Shown in pieces: positions 29,475-38,284 of a stretch of DNA of 64,000 nucleotides. The notes under the pieces are model-generated. The model had not been told where the DNA came from. It was given only the letters and a program-made list of their open reading frames with translations, and searched no databases. Numbering within the stretch: position 1 is the first letter of the stretch; the number at the start of each line of letters is the position of its first letter. Source of the DNA: Bradyrhizobium sp. PSBB068 (GTDB lineage: Bacteria; Pseudomonadota; Alphaproteobacteria; Rhizobiales; Xanthobacteraceae); contig CP069300.1 in NCBI GenBank assembly GCA_016839165.1, positions 2,666,001 through 2,730,000 of the forward strand, read 5' to 3'. The position numbers and the translations under genes are program-made.

Positions 29475-29492
29475 CGGCTATATCGATAGCCG
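29475..29492. promoter_or_regulatory. Inverted repeat between pstB and cupin genes
   Basis: CGGCTAT (29475-29481), ATCG, ATAGCCG (29486-29492) is a perfect 7-bp dyad in the divergent gap. It could be a regulator site for pstB or the cupin gene. No PhoB-type tandem box was found here. Confidence 0.35.
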
Positions 29493-29581
29493 GGGCGGTC
29501 CAGCGCGCGTTGATGCTGATCAAGGCGCGGCGCCGGCCTCGATCCACTCCCGCCATTGTCATTCCGAGCCTGGAGGCACCA

Positions 29582-29935
29582 GTGCACGACCCGATCGATC
29601 TCGCCGAAAAGCTGTCCACGTTCTCCGATCACTGGTCGCCGCGCACCGTGGCGCAGTTCAACGCCTGCGACGTCATGGTGGTGAAGGTGCAGGGCGCGTT
29701 CGTCTGGCACAAGCACGACGATACCGACGACTTCTTTCTTGTCTTGAAGGGCGTGCTCGACATCGAACTGCGCGACCGCACCGTGACGCTGAAGCCAGGC
29801 CAGATGTACATCGTGCCGAAAGGCGTCGAGCACCGCCCCGTCGCGCGGGAGGAGGCGCATCTGTTGCTGATCGAGCCGACCGGGACGGCGAACACGGGTG
29901 ATGCGGCGACGGCGGCGGCGAGGAAGGTGGTGTGA
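29582..29935 (+). CDS. Cupin-domain protein
   Basis: 117 residues from GTG 29582, with GGAGG at 29572-29576. Cupin motif 1 is FVWHKHDDTDDFFLVLKG (two His as metal ligands, Asp in place of the usual Glu). Motif 2 is PGQMYIVPKGVEHRP. It is a single-domain metal cupin of the small RmlC type; enzymatic or sensor roles are both known. It is divergent from pstB. The longer open frame upstream is the antisense of pstB. Confidence 0.8.
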   Translation: MHDPIDLAEKLSTFSDHWSPRTVAQFNACDVMVVKVQGAFVWHKHDDTDDFFLVLKGVLDIELRDRTVTLKPGQMYIVPKGVEHRPVAREEAHLLLIEPTGTANTGDAATAAARKVV

Positions 29936-30012
29936 AGCCTGCAACGCCCACAGGAGCCGAATACTGGAAGGCCGAGAAAGCGGACAAGAATGAGCCCAGC
30001 TGCGATTGCTTC

Positions 30013-30567
30013 CTAATCAGGCAAGAACTCGGAGGCAATTTTCGAGAGCAGCAGAGATAATTTTGCCGCGTCATTGCGTACTGAAACGAGGTCAGAAACC
30101 GGTCGCTTCTTTCTGATGTCTCGGGTGCGCACCGCGATGGCTTCGTTTTCCTTCGATCGCCGATGCTTCGCGCCGTTCGGAGCAACGTCAAGCATCCACA
30201 TATTTCCGATCGGTGTGGCAAAAATCGCGTGAACGAAGTCGTTTCTTCCCTTAGTCGTGCTCTCAACTAAACTGAAAGCTTCTTCGGCGGTTTCTAAAAT
30301 CGACCGATCGCGGCATTTCGCGCGAAGCACTTCGATCCATACCCTTGCGTTCGTATGGATGCTACTTGACGCTAACATTGTACGCGCTGTTTCTATTGGC
30401 AAATCCAAAACATAGTGCAGCGTATGGACGAGCAGATGTTCGCATTGTCCTTGAATCGCGCACAATTCTCCAAGCGCCTGCAGTTCCGAGCCAGCAAGCG
30501 GAATGCGAAATGCAGGTGCAAGGCGTTCCCGGCGCGCTATTTTGGCAGATCGCTGCGTTGACCGCAT
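30013..30567 (-). CDS. Unknown protein with HEPN-like RX4H motif
   Basis: A 184-residue, mainly helical protein with no clear database family that I recognise. The segment KGRNDFVHAIF places Arg108 and His113 four residues apart, the RX4-6H signature of HEPN ribonucleases, in a helix preceded by ILETAEEAF as in many HEPN domains. The gene is AT-richer than the flanking core genes. Downstream of a membrane-protein gene on the same strand (72 bp gap), it may form a two-gene unit. HEPN proteins act in toxin-antitoxin and abortive-infection systems; that role is inferred. Confidence 0.55.
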   Translation of the reverse strand: MRSTQRSAKIARRERLAPAFRIPLAGSELQALGELCAIQGQCEHLLVHTLHYVLDLPIETARTMLASSSIHTNARVWIEVLRAKCRDRSILETAEEAFSLVESTTKGRNDFVHAIFATPIGNMWMLDVAPNGAKHRRSKENEAIAVRTRDIRKKRPVSDLVSVRNDAAKLSLLLSKIASEFLPD

Positions 30568-30639
30568 CGAAGGTATTGTCTCCCAATTACCAAATAAGCG
30601 GCGTTGCTATTGGCTTACGGACAAACGTCGAGCAGCACA

Positions 30640-31554
30640 TTAGTGCGCCTTAACGAGCGGTATCGGATAGAAGGGGATGATAGCTGCGATAGGGATATCT
30701 CGAGCAACATATTTCGCGGCGGGATTTTTCCTCAGGAACTCCGCACGCTCCTCTTCATACCCTTGCTTGTCTCGTTGGCAATCTCCGTCACCACAATTCC
30801 AGTGATGGCAGGGACCGCGATTTTGAAGCGTCAAACCGGTTTGGCCCTTATATGGACGCACCACAAAACAGAACTTGGTTAGACGTTCGGCGGTCTCCGC
30901 GAATTGATCATTGTACCTCGCAATTCCATACACGAAGAAGTCAGCACGCTGGTCAGCCATATCTTCAAGAGTCTTGTTAATCAGCGAAATCGCGTCAACG
31001 GCCACTTTGCCGTGTGGGCCGATGAAGTAATCGGTCACGGTTGGATAGGCTTCCCTCGATTGCTTTCTTAGTTCTCCAGGATCATCGGGGCTGTCGGGCA
31101 ATACAGGCACTGAGAATGATACTGCAGATGTCACGGTCATATTTTTGGTGGGCGTACTACCTGTGTTCTCCAAAATCGTCTGAAAGGTCCAGTAGCCCGG
31201 AAGGTCTTGGGATGCTGCTAGGCCTGTCGCGATGATGAAAGGCCGTTGGACCGCCGTGAACGCTTCGCGGGTCGTGCTGTCAGTTTTAAGCAATGCCCTC
31301 CACTGTATGTACCCAACGACGGTTGTGATGATGGCGACGATTGCGAGCACGGCGGTCCATATTACCAACCATCGAGTTAGCCGTAGGTTGGCCTCCGCAA
31401 TTGCATCAACGGTAGCAACGCTATCCGAGGAGGCACTAGACTGCGAAGACAAGACTTGATTGGAAACCGGAAGAATTCTGCTCTCGTCCGCGGTGTGGGG
31501 GCTTGTGTTCTTCGGTTGCGTCGTCGGCCTCAGTTTGCCGCGCCTCTTTCCCAT
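30640..31554 (-). CDS. Unknown single-pass membrane protein
   Basis: About 304 residues from ATG 31554, chosen for GGAGG 11 bp upstream; ATG 31590 and a start at 31671 are in frame. A Ser/Thr-rich, unfolded N-terminus (about 60 residues) is followed by one strong membrane helix (about 62-85, WLVIWTAVLAIVAIITTVV) and a large soluble domain of about 210 residues with four Cys near CHHWNCGDGDC. Base composition is AT-richer than its surroundings. I do not recognise the soluble domain. It probably forms a unit with the HEPN-like gene downstream. Confidence 0.6.
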   Translation of the reverse strand: MGKRRGKLRPTTQPKNTSPHTADESRILPVSNQVLSSQSSASSDSVATVDAIAEANLRLTRWLVIWTAVLAIVAIITTVVGYIQWRALLKTDSTTREAFTAVQRPFIIATGLAASQDLPGYWTFQTILENTGSTPTKNMTVTSAVSFSVPVLPDSPDDPGELRKQSREAYPTVTDYFIGPHGKVAVDAISLINKTLEDMADQRADFFVYGIARYNDQFAETAERLTKFCFVVRPYKGQTGLTLQNRGPCHHWNCGDGDCQRDKQGYEEERAEFLRKNPAAKYVARDIPIAAIIPFYPIPLVKAH

Positions 31555-31828
31555 TTCCTTCGCGTCCTCCGCCCCATGCCCCGTGATCATACTCGAAATT
31601 TTGCAGACAACCTTCAGCAGTACAGCCGTTCTTCCACATGCGTGGAAATCAGGACGACGCCAGTTCGACAAAATAGAATTGTGCAGATTCTGAAGTGCGA
31701 CTTATCATCTTTTTGCACCAAAGCACCAAATTCCCTAACCCAAACAAAGCGATCACCCCTGTCCAGTCCGGACGCGGAAAATATTCCGCTTGGCGTTTGA
31801 CCCAACTCAGATGTTCAATGTGCGCGTC

Positions 31829-32245
31829 TCACCCGATCGAGGGGCGCTGCGCATCGTCAGGAGTGTTGCGGTGGGATGCGGTGGACGCCGAGGTCACGAG
31901 AGACGACGCGTGACGGAAGCGGACGGTGAAGTCGTGTGGTCCTGACGCCCAAGTGGCAGGTGTCTCGTCGCATTGCGCGGTGCGCGTTGCGAAGGCGGTG
32001 ACAAACAAGCCAAGTCTCGCCGGGGAGAGCACGAAGTAAGCCGTAACCCATCGCGCAGGGAAAGCCGGGTTGTTCCCGGTTACACCTGTGGTCCTACCTC
32101 CCGCGTTTTTCACTACGCGGGACCCATGGGTGCGATCGGCACCCGGCTTTCCCTGCGCCCTCTGATTCAGAGCGGCGGAACGAAGAGCAAGGCTCGGGCA
32201 AAGATGTCGCGAGAACGCGGATGCGTGGCTCACCAATCGCGCCAC
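31829..32245. repeat. Bradyrhizobium-type interspersed repeat with perfect 18-bp inverted arms
   Basis: A roughly 0.4-kb element without a gene. GCGCAGGGAAAGCCGGGT (32053-32070) and its exact complement (32141-32158) flank an inner hairpin CCCGCG/CGCGGG (about 32100-32120). Short frames translated from it (VVKNAGGRTTGVTG, SASTASHRN) recur as spurious hypothetical proteins in Bradyrhizobium annotations. The edges are approximate. Confidence 0.65.
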
Positions 32246-32253
32246 ATACCGAC

Positions 32254-32377
32254 TGTCGTCCCGGCGCAGGCCGGGACCCACAACCACGAATGGCTGTTGT
32301 CACACGATGTCGGAACGACGAGTCCCTTCAACAATGTCTGCTGCGGCGTATGGGTCCCGGCCTGCGCCGGGACGACA
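32254..32377. repeat. Palindromic repeat with 27-bp perfect inverted ends
   Basis: The 27 bases at 32254-32280 (core CGTCCCGGCGCAGGCCGGGA) are exactly inverted at 32351-32377, around a 70-bp centre. Each arm is itself a small hairpin. This is the repeat whose translations read VPAQAGTH and WVPACAGTT, common between genes in alphaproteobacteria. Confidence 0.8.
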
Positions 32378-32434
32378 ATTGCGGGCGTACTCAAATCGAT
32401 CACATCGCTGGAACGACAGCGGAGCGTGTGGCGC

Positions 32435-33361
32435 TTACCCCTCCGCCTCGAGCCACTCCGCGGCGCCGCGCCACAGCGCGTCGCGGTGTTCGCTGCGGAA
32501 GAAGCCGAAATGACCGATCTTCGGCACGCCGGCGTCCGCGGGGCTGATCGCGATGATCTCGGGCGTGATCGACGTGAAGGCGGAGCACAGCAGTTCGACC
32601 GCGGGACGCGTCGCCCAGGTGTCGTCGGTGATGGTGAGGGCGCGGAGCTTGCCCTTGAACTTCGGAAAATTTTCGCGCGCGGCAAGCGCAGGGTCGTCGA
32701 GCAGATAGCGCTCGCGCATCACCCAGCTGCGCCATTGCTCGAACACGCCGCGCGGCAGGTCCATGCCGAGGCCGGCCCAGGCGGGCACATAGCCGAGTGT
32801 GCGCGCCAATGGCAGGCCGATGCCGTTCATGAAGGCGACGACGCGGTAGCGCTCGGGCGAGGCCACCAGCTTCCAATGCGCGGCCTGCGAAGCGATCAGC
32901 AGCGCGCGCGGGATCTCGGCGTTGTTGGGCAACAGCCCGAGTGCCTGGCCGCCGAAGGAGTGGCCGACATAGGCAAACGGCAGGTCGCGGTAGCGCTCGC
33001 GCATCCAGCGCACGGCGGCGGTTGCGTCGAGCGCGGCCCAGTCCGCCATCGTGGCCTTGAAGCCGGCCAGCGACTTCGGCTTGTTCAGGCCGGTCGCGGC
33101 CATCGGCCTGCTATCGCCGGTGCCGCGGTAGTCGTAGGTGAGGACCGCCGCGCCGCGGCGGGCCAGGTAGCCGGCAAAACCGCGATAGACCTTGCGCGGC
33201 ACCGCGGTCGCCGAGTTGATCAGGACGGCGTGGCGCTTCTTGGCCCGGGGCAGGAACAGCGTCGCGGCGAGCGGATAGCCGTCCGCCGCCGGCACGACGA
33301 TGTCGTCGCTAAAAACGTCGTCCAGCGCGGCGGCGGCCACGGCGATTTCCCCGGCATTCAT
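32435..33361 (-). CDS. Alpha/beta hydrolase
   Basis: 308 residues from ATG 33361 (MNAGEIAVAAAA). The nucleophile elbow is GHSFGG (Ser), the oxyanion region VLTYDYRGTGDS, the acid probably in TITDD and the His in KIGHFGFF. The cap-free, YheT/esterase-like form with a HFGFF ending is typical of uncharacterised serine hydrolases of about 300 residues. It is divergent from aroG. Substrate unknown. Confidence 0.82.
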   Translation of the reverse strand: MNAGEIAVAAAALDDVFSDDIVVPAADGYPLAATLFLPRAKKRHAVLINSATAVPRKVYRGFAGYLARRGAAVLTYDYRGTGDSRPMAATGLNKPKSLAGFKATMADWAALDATAAVRWMRERYRDLPFAYVGHSFGGQALGLLPNNAEIPRALLIASQAAHWKLVASPERYRVVAFMNGIGLPLARTLGYVPAWAGLGMDLPRGVFEQWRSWVMRERYLLDDPALAARENFPKFKGKLRALTITDDTWATRPAVELLCSAFTSITPEIIAISPADAGVPKIGHFGFFRSEHRDALWRGAAEWLEAEG

Positions 33362-33512
33362 GCTATGCTCTACCAAATGCGAATTCGGATTTTCTTGCAA
33401 GGGCTTGACGGAATTGCAGGAATCCTTCTAGCGGGAGACCGGCGCCCTGTGTATAAGCCGGGCTTTCGTATGCCCGCGATTAAGTCGCGGTTTTTGCTCA
33501 GGAGTTGACCTC

Positions 33513-34901
33513 ATGTCCGAGCGGTGGACACCCGATAGCTGGCGCGCCAAGAAGGTGCTGCAGGTGCCCGATTATCCCGATGCCAAGGCATTGGCCGATG
33601 TCGAGGCCCAGCTGGCGACCTTTCCGCCGCTGGTGTTCGCGGGCGAGGCGCGCAGCCTGAAGAAGGCGCTGGGCCGGGTCGCGGGCGGCGAGGCCTTCCT
33701 GCTGCAGGGCGGCGACTGCGCCGAGAGCTTTGCCGAGCACGGCGCCAACAACATCCGCGACTTCTTCCGTGTGCTGCTGCAGATGGCCGTGGTCATGACC
33801 TATGCCGGCGCGCTGCCGGTGGTGAAGGTCGGCCGCATCGCCGGGCAGTTCGCCAAACCGCGTTCGTCGCCGACCGAGAAGCAGGGCGACGTCGAGCTGC
33901 CGAGCTATCGCGGCGACATCGTCAACGACATCGCCTTCACGCCGGAAGCGCGTGTTCCCGATCCGCAGCGCCAGCTGATGGCCTATCGGCAATCGGCGGC
34001 GACGCTGAACCTGCTGCGCGCGTTTGCGACCGGTGGCTTCGCCAATCTCGGCAGCGTTCATCAATGGATGCTCGGCTTCCTGAAGGACTCGCCGCAGTCC
34101 CGCCGCTACAAGGAGCTCGCCGACCGCATCTCGGACGCGCTGAACTTCATGCGCGCCTGCGGCCTCGACCTCGAGAGCCATCCGGAGCTCCGCGCCACCG
34201 ATTTCTACACCAGCCACGAGGCGTTGCTGCTCGGCTACGAGCAGGCGATGACGCGGATCGATTCCACCACCGGCGACTGGTACGCGACATCAGGCCACAT
34301 GATCTGGATCGGCGACCGCACCCGGCAGCTCGACCACGGCCATGTCGAATATTTCCGCGGCATCAAGAACCCGATCGGCCTGAAATGCGGCCCGTCGCTG
34401 AAGCCGGACGAGCTCTTGAAGCTGATCGACGTGCTCAATCCCGACAACGAGCCGGGACGCCTGACGCTGATCAACCGGTTCGGCGCCGACAAGGTCGGCG
34501 ATCATCTGCCCGGCCTGATCCGCGCCGTGCAGCGCGAGGGCCGCGTCGTGGTCTGGTCGTGCGATCCGATGCACGGCAACACCATCACCTCGACCTCGGG
34601 CTACAAGACGCGGCCGTTCGACCGCGTGCTGTCGGAGGTGAAATCGTTCTTCCAGATCCATGCGGCCGAGGGCACCCATGCCGGCGGCGTGCATCTGGAG
34701 ATGACCGGGCAGGATGTCACCGAATGCATCGGCGGCGCGCGCGCCATCACTGATGAGGATCTCAACGACCGCTATCACACGGTCTGCGATCCCCGTCTCA
34801 ACGCCGAACAGTCGATCGACATGGCCTTCCTGATCGCCGAGCTCCTGAAGCAGGAGCGCGCCGGCAAGGTCAAGCCGATGCCGGCCGCCGCGGGGTTGTG
34901 A
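33513..34901 (+). CDS. aroG: 3-deoxy-7-phosphoheptulonate synthase, class II
   Basis: A 462-residue protein from ATG 33513 with AGGAG upstream. It is the plant/actinobacterial-like class II DAHP synthase that condenses phosphoenolpyruvate with erythrose-4-phosphate at the start of the shikimate pathway. Cys69 in [10 protein letters not shown] is the expected metal ligand. [22 protein letters not shown] and [11 protein letters not shown] are further family blocks. Its stop lies in the first unit of a 4-copy repeat leading to dgkA. Confidence 0.95.
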   Translation: MSERWTPDSWRAKKVLQVPDYPDAKALADVEAQLATFPPLVFAGEARSLKKALGRVAGGEAFLLQGGDCAESFAEHGANNIRDFFRVLLQMAVVMTYAGALPVVKVGRIAGQFAKPRSSPTEKQGDVELPSYRGDIVNDIAFTPEARVPDPQRQLMAYRQSAATLNLLRAFATGGFANLGSVHQWMLGFLKDSPQSRRYKELADRISDALNFMRACGLDLESHPELRATDFYTSHEALLLGYEQAMTRIDSTTGDWYATSGHMIWIGDRTRQLDHGHVEYFRGIKNPIGLKCGPSLKPDELLKLIDVLNPDNEPGRLTLINRFGADKVGDHLPGLIRAVQREGRVVVWSCDPMHGNTITSTSGYKTRPFDRVLSEVKSFFQIHAAEGTHAGGVHLEMTGQDVTECIGGARAITDEDLNDRYHTVCDPRLNAEQSIDMAFLIAELLKQERAGKVKPMPAAAGL

Positions 34902-34946
34902 CTTGGGGCAGGTGACTTGGGTAGCTGACTTGAGGGCAGTGACTTG
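34899..34946 (+). repeat. Four TGACTTG units spanning the aroG stop and dgkA start
   Basis: TGACTTG occurs at 34899, 34913, 34926 and 34940, spaced 14, 13 and 14 bp. The first unit supplies the aroG TGA stop, and the fourth supplies the dgkA TTG start. The intermediate TTG codons run into early stops, so only the last one opens dgkA. Confidence 0.75.
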
Positions 34947-35297
34947 CTGAGGTTCTGGCGAGCCACCATCAACTCGCGCAACGGGCTGGCATTCGCCATC
35001 CGCTCGGAGCAGGCGATCCGCGAGGAGGTCGTGGCGCTGGCGCTGTCGGTGCCGCTGGCCTGGCTGGTCGGCGCCACCGTGATGCGTCGGGTCGAACTGG
35101 TCGCGACCGTGGTGCTGGTGCTGGTCATCGAGCTGCTCAACACCGCGATCGAGAAGCTCGCCGACCGCCTGACCATGGATCACGATCCGCAGATCGGGCG
35201 GGTCAAGGATATGGGCTCCGCCGCCGTCGGCGTCGCGCTCGCCATGGCCGGCCTGTTCTGGCTGTTCGCCCTCGCCGAGCGCATGGGTGCGTTTTAA
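34944..35297 (+). CDS. dgkA: Diacylglycerol kinase
   Basis: 117 residues from TTG 34944. A small DgkA-type protein with three membrane helices and the catalytic signature VIELLNTAIEKLADR. It phosphorylates diacylglycerol to phosphatidic acid at the inner membrane, recycling lipid from periplasmic glucan decoration. It sits directly after aroG and 2 bp before the flavoprotein gene (GTG 35300). The rare TTG start and the repeat suggest low translation. Confidence 0.88.
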   Translation: MLRFWRATINSRNGLAFAIRSEQAIREEVVALALSVPLAWLVGATVMRRVELVATVVLVLVIELLNTAIEKLADRLTMDHDPQIGRVKDMGSAAVGVALAMAGLFWLFALAERMGAF

Positions 35298-35299
35298 CC

Positions 35300-36445
35300 G
35301 TGACCGTGAATAAGCCGATCAAGCTTGCGGTGATCGGACGAGGTCTGATCGGGTCGGCGGCTGCGCGACATCTGAGCAAGATGGGCCACGAGGTTGCGCT
35401 GATCGGGCCCGGTGAGCCGGCCGATTTTCCGCGCCATGACGGCGTGTTCGGCAGTCACTATGATGAAGGCCGCATCACGCGGACCTACGATCCGCAAGCC
35501 TTCTGGCGGCAGATGAACCGCGCGGCGATTGCGCGCTACGGCGAGATTGCTGCGGAAAGCGGTGTCGATTTCTACCGGGAAGCCGGCGCGCTTCACGTCG
35601 GCAACAGCGAAACCACCGATGTCGCGTCGGTTGGCCAGGTCTGCGCCGACGAGGCGATCGGGTGTGAGGCCTATCGGGATGCGGCGCTCGCCGAGCGGTT
35701 TCCGTTTCTGCAATCAACCTCCGGCATGCTGGGCTATTTCGAGCCGCGCAATGCCGGATATATCAGCCCGCGGCGCCTGGTGCGGGCGCAGGCGATCGCG
35801 GCGGAGCACGCGGGCGCGCGGATCATCGACGAAGCTGCGCTCGGGATTTCGGAAACCGCTTCCGGTGTGACGATCCGGACGCGATCGGGCAACCTCGAGG
35901 CCGAGCGTGTGCTGGTTGCCGCCGGCGGGCATACCCAATCGCTGCTGGGCCGATCGTTGGGTGTTACGGTCTATGCGCGTACCGCGGCGCTGTTCCGGCT
36001 CGATCGGGCGGAAGTCGAACGCCTGGCCGGCATGCCGTCGATGCGCTGTCTCGGGCCGAAGGGCGATAACCCCTATATCCTGCCGCCGATCCCGTATCCG
36101 GACGGCCAGACCTGGTTGAAGCTCGGCGGCGATCCGGTCGATCGTCCGCTCGGCAGCGAGGCCGACATCAAGGACTGGTTCCGGTCGGGCGGTTCGGTCG
36201 ACGTCGCGGATCACCTGCAAGCACAGATCCTCGATCGCATTCGCGACCTCGAGTTCGAGGAGCGCCGCGTCGTGCCCTGCATGACCAGCTTCGGCGACAC
36301 CGGCTTGCCGCTGATCGGACCGCTGTCGGAGCGGGTCACCGTCGCATTCTGCTGCTACGGCAAGAGCGCGAAATGTTCGGATGAACTGGGCCGGTTGGGT
36401 GCTCTGGCGCTGCTCGGCGAGGTGAGGGCGGAGCTTGCACCCTGA
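35300..36445 (+). CDS. FAD-dependent amine oxidoreductase, sarcosine-oxidase-like
   Basis: 381 residues from GTG 35300. The N-terminal dinucleotide fold is VIGRGLIGSAAARHL. The DAO fold continues with NAGYISPRRLVRAQ and VAAGGHTQ. VPCMTSFGDTGLPLIG places Cys327 where monomeric sarcosine oxidase and N-methyltryptophan oxidase attach FAD covalently. The family oxidises N-methyl amino acids or related amines, giving hydrogen peroxide. It follows dgkA with 2 bp between, and nadE starts 85 bp later. Substrate not known. Confidence 0.82.
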   Translation: MTVNKPIKLAVIGRGLIGSAAARHLSKMGHEVALIGPGEPADFPRHDGVFGSHYDEGRITRTYDPQAFWRQMNRAAIARYGEIAAESGVDFYREAGALHVGNSETTDVASVGQVCADEAIGCEAYRDAALAERFPFLQSTSGMLGYFEPRNAGYISPRRLVRAQAIAAEHAGARIIDEAALGISETASGVTIRTRSGNLEAERVLVAAGGHTQSLLGRSLGVTVYARTAALFRLDRAEVERLAGMPSMRCLGPKGDNPYILPPIPYPDGQTWLKLGGDPVDRPLGSEADIKDWFRSGGSVDVADHLQAQILDRIRDLEFEERRVVPCMTSFGDTGLPLIGPLSERVTVAFCCYGKSAKCSDELGRLGALALLGEVRAELAP

Positions 36446-36529
36446 CGAGGGATGCCAGTGCGATTTCTGCAATCGCACCATGACCGGACGACCATTGAAG
36501 TTTGCCCTTGTGCGGGACAACATAAAGCT

Positions 36530-38281
36530 ATGAGCGAACAACAGATCAAGATCACCCTGGCGCAACTCAATCCGACGGTCGGTGACGTCACCGGCAACGC
36601 CGCGAAAGCGCGTGCCGCGCGCGAGAAAGCCAAGGCCGACGGCGCCGACCTCGTGGTGTTGTCGGAGCTGTTCCTCGCCGGCTATCCGCCGGAGGACCTG
36701 GTGCTCAAGCCGGCGTTCCAGTCGGCCTGCCGCGCGGCGGTCGAGGAGTTGGCGCGCGAGACCAAAGACGGCGGCCCGGCCATGCTGATCGGCACGCCGT
36801 GGGTCGAGGACGGCAAGCTCTACAATGCCTGCGCGCTGCTCGACGGCGGACGCATCGCCGCGCTGCGCTTCAAGGCCAATCTGCCGAATTACGGCGTGTT
36901 CGACGAGAAGCGGCTGTTCGCGCGCGGCCCCGCGCCGGGCCCGGTGACGGTGCGCGGCGTGCGCATCGGCGTGCCGATCTGCGAGGATATCTGGCTCGAG
37001 GAGTCCGAGGACTACGAGAACGTCGTCGAATGTCTGGCCGAGACCGGCGCCGAGATTCTCGTGGTGCCGAACGGCTCGCCCTATGCCCGTGACAAGGCCG
37101 ATCTCCGTCTGTCGATCGTCGTGGCGCGGGTCACCGAGAGCGGGCTGCCGCTGATCTATTTGAACGAAGTCGGCGGCCAGGACGAGTTGATCTTCGATGG
37201 CGCCTCGTTCGCGCTGAATGCCGATCTGTCGGTGGCGGCGCAGCTGCCGGCGTTCGAGGAGAACATCACGACGCTGACCTGGCGTAAGACCGCGGACGGC
37301 TGGCGCTGCTCCGGGCCGAGCACGGCGCAACTCGAGGGCGACAAGGCCGATTACGCTGCCTGCGTGCTCGGCCTGCGCGATTATGTCCGCAAGAACGGAT
37401 TTCCCGGCGTGCTGCTCGGCGTTTCTGGCGGCATCGATTCGGCGCTGTGCGCGGCGATCGCGGTCGATGCTCTCGGCGCCGACAAGGTGCGCGGCGTGAT
37501 GCTGCCGTTCCGCTACACCGCGCAGGTCTCGCTCGACGATGCCGCCAAGCTCGCCGCCGCGCTCGGCATCCGCTACGAGATCCTGCCGATCGCCGACGCC
37601 GTGAACGGCTTCGAGAAGATCCTGGCGCCGGTGTTTGCCGGCATGGAGCGCGACATCACCGAGGAGAATCTGCAGGCGCGCGCCCGCGGCACGCTGTTGA
37701 TGGCGATCTCCAACAAGACCGGCGCCATGGTGGTGACCACCGGCAACAAGTCGGAGATGTCGGTCGGCTACGCCACGCTGTACGGCGACATGAATGGCGG
37801 CTTCAACCCGATCAAGGACATCTACAAGACCGAGGTGTTCCGCCTGTCCAGCCTGCGTAATGGCTGGAAGCCGGATGGTGCGCTCGGCCCGTCGGGTGAG
37901 GTGATCCCGGTCAACATCATCATCCGGCCGCCGACCGCGGAGTTGCGCGAGAACCAGACCGATCAGGATTCGCTGCCGCCCTACGACGTGCTGGATGCGA
38001 TCCTCGAACGTCTCGTGGAGCGCGAGGAGCCGCTTGCGACCATCATCGCAGCCGGCTTCGACCGCGATGTGGTGACCCGCGTCGATCGCCTGCTCAACAT
38101 CGCCGAATACAAGAGGCGGCAGGCCGCGCCCGGGGTGAAGGTGACGCGGAAGAACTTCGGCCGCGACCGCCGCTATCCGATCACCAACCGCTTCCGCGAT
38201 TTCGGCAAGGCCTTGCCGGAGCCCGACGAGAAGCTGGTGACGCGCACCTCGCGTGCGTCGGCGGAGGCGTTCGAGGGGTAA
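36530..38281 (+). CDS. nadE: NAD+ synthase, glutamine-hydrolysing
   Basis: 583 residues from ATG 36530 (MSEQQIKITLAQ). The N-terminal nitrilase-type amidase has the Glu-Lys-Cys triad in LSELFLAGYPPEDL, ANLPNYGVFDEKR and GVPICEDIW. The C-terminal synthetase has the ATP pyrophosphatase loop GVSGGIDSALC and TTGNKSEMSVGYATLYGD split across two blocks. It converts deamido-NAD to NAD with ammonia channelled from glutamine. Length matches bacterial two-domain NadE. Confidence 0.95.
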   Translation: MSEQQIKITLAQLNPTVGDVTGNAAKARAAREKAKADGADLVVLSELFLAGYPPEDLVLKPAFQSACRAAVEELARETKDGGPAMLIGTPWVEDGKLYNACALLDGGRIAALRFKANLPNYGVFDEKRLFARGPAPGPVTVRGVRIGVPICEDIWLEESEDYENVVECLAETGAEILVVPNGSPYARDKADLRLSIVVARVTESGLPLIYLNEVGGQDELIFDGASFALNADLSVAAQLPAFEENITTLTWRKTADGWRCSGPSTAQLEGDKADYAACVLGLRDYVRKNGFPGVLLGVSGGIDSALCAAIAVDALGADKVRGVMLPFRYTAQVSLDDAAKLAAALGIRYEILPIADAVNGFEKILAPVFAGMERDITEENLQARARGTLLMAISNKTGAMVVTTGNKSEMSVGYATLYGDMNGGFNPIKDIYKTEVFRLSSLRNGWKPDGALGPSGEVIPVNIIIRPPTAELRENQTDQDSLPPYDVLDAILERLVEREEPLATIIAAGFDRDVVTRVDRLLNIAEYKRRQAAPGVKVTRKNFGRDRRYPITNRFRDFGKALPEPDEKLVTRTSRASAEAFEG

Positions 38282-38284
38282 ATC

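Noticed and set aside
28730..29935. Long 401-codon plus-strand open frame covering the pstB region
   Set aside because: Its first two thirds are antisense to pstB and rich in Arg, Asp and His as expected for a shadow frame; only the cupin end (from 29582) is real.
31973..33508. 511-codon plus-strand open frame
   Set aside because: It runs through two palindromic repeats and antisense to the alpha/beta hydrolase gene; the residues are typical of translated repeats and shadows.
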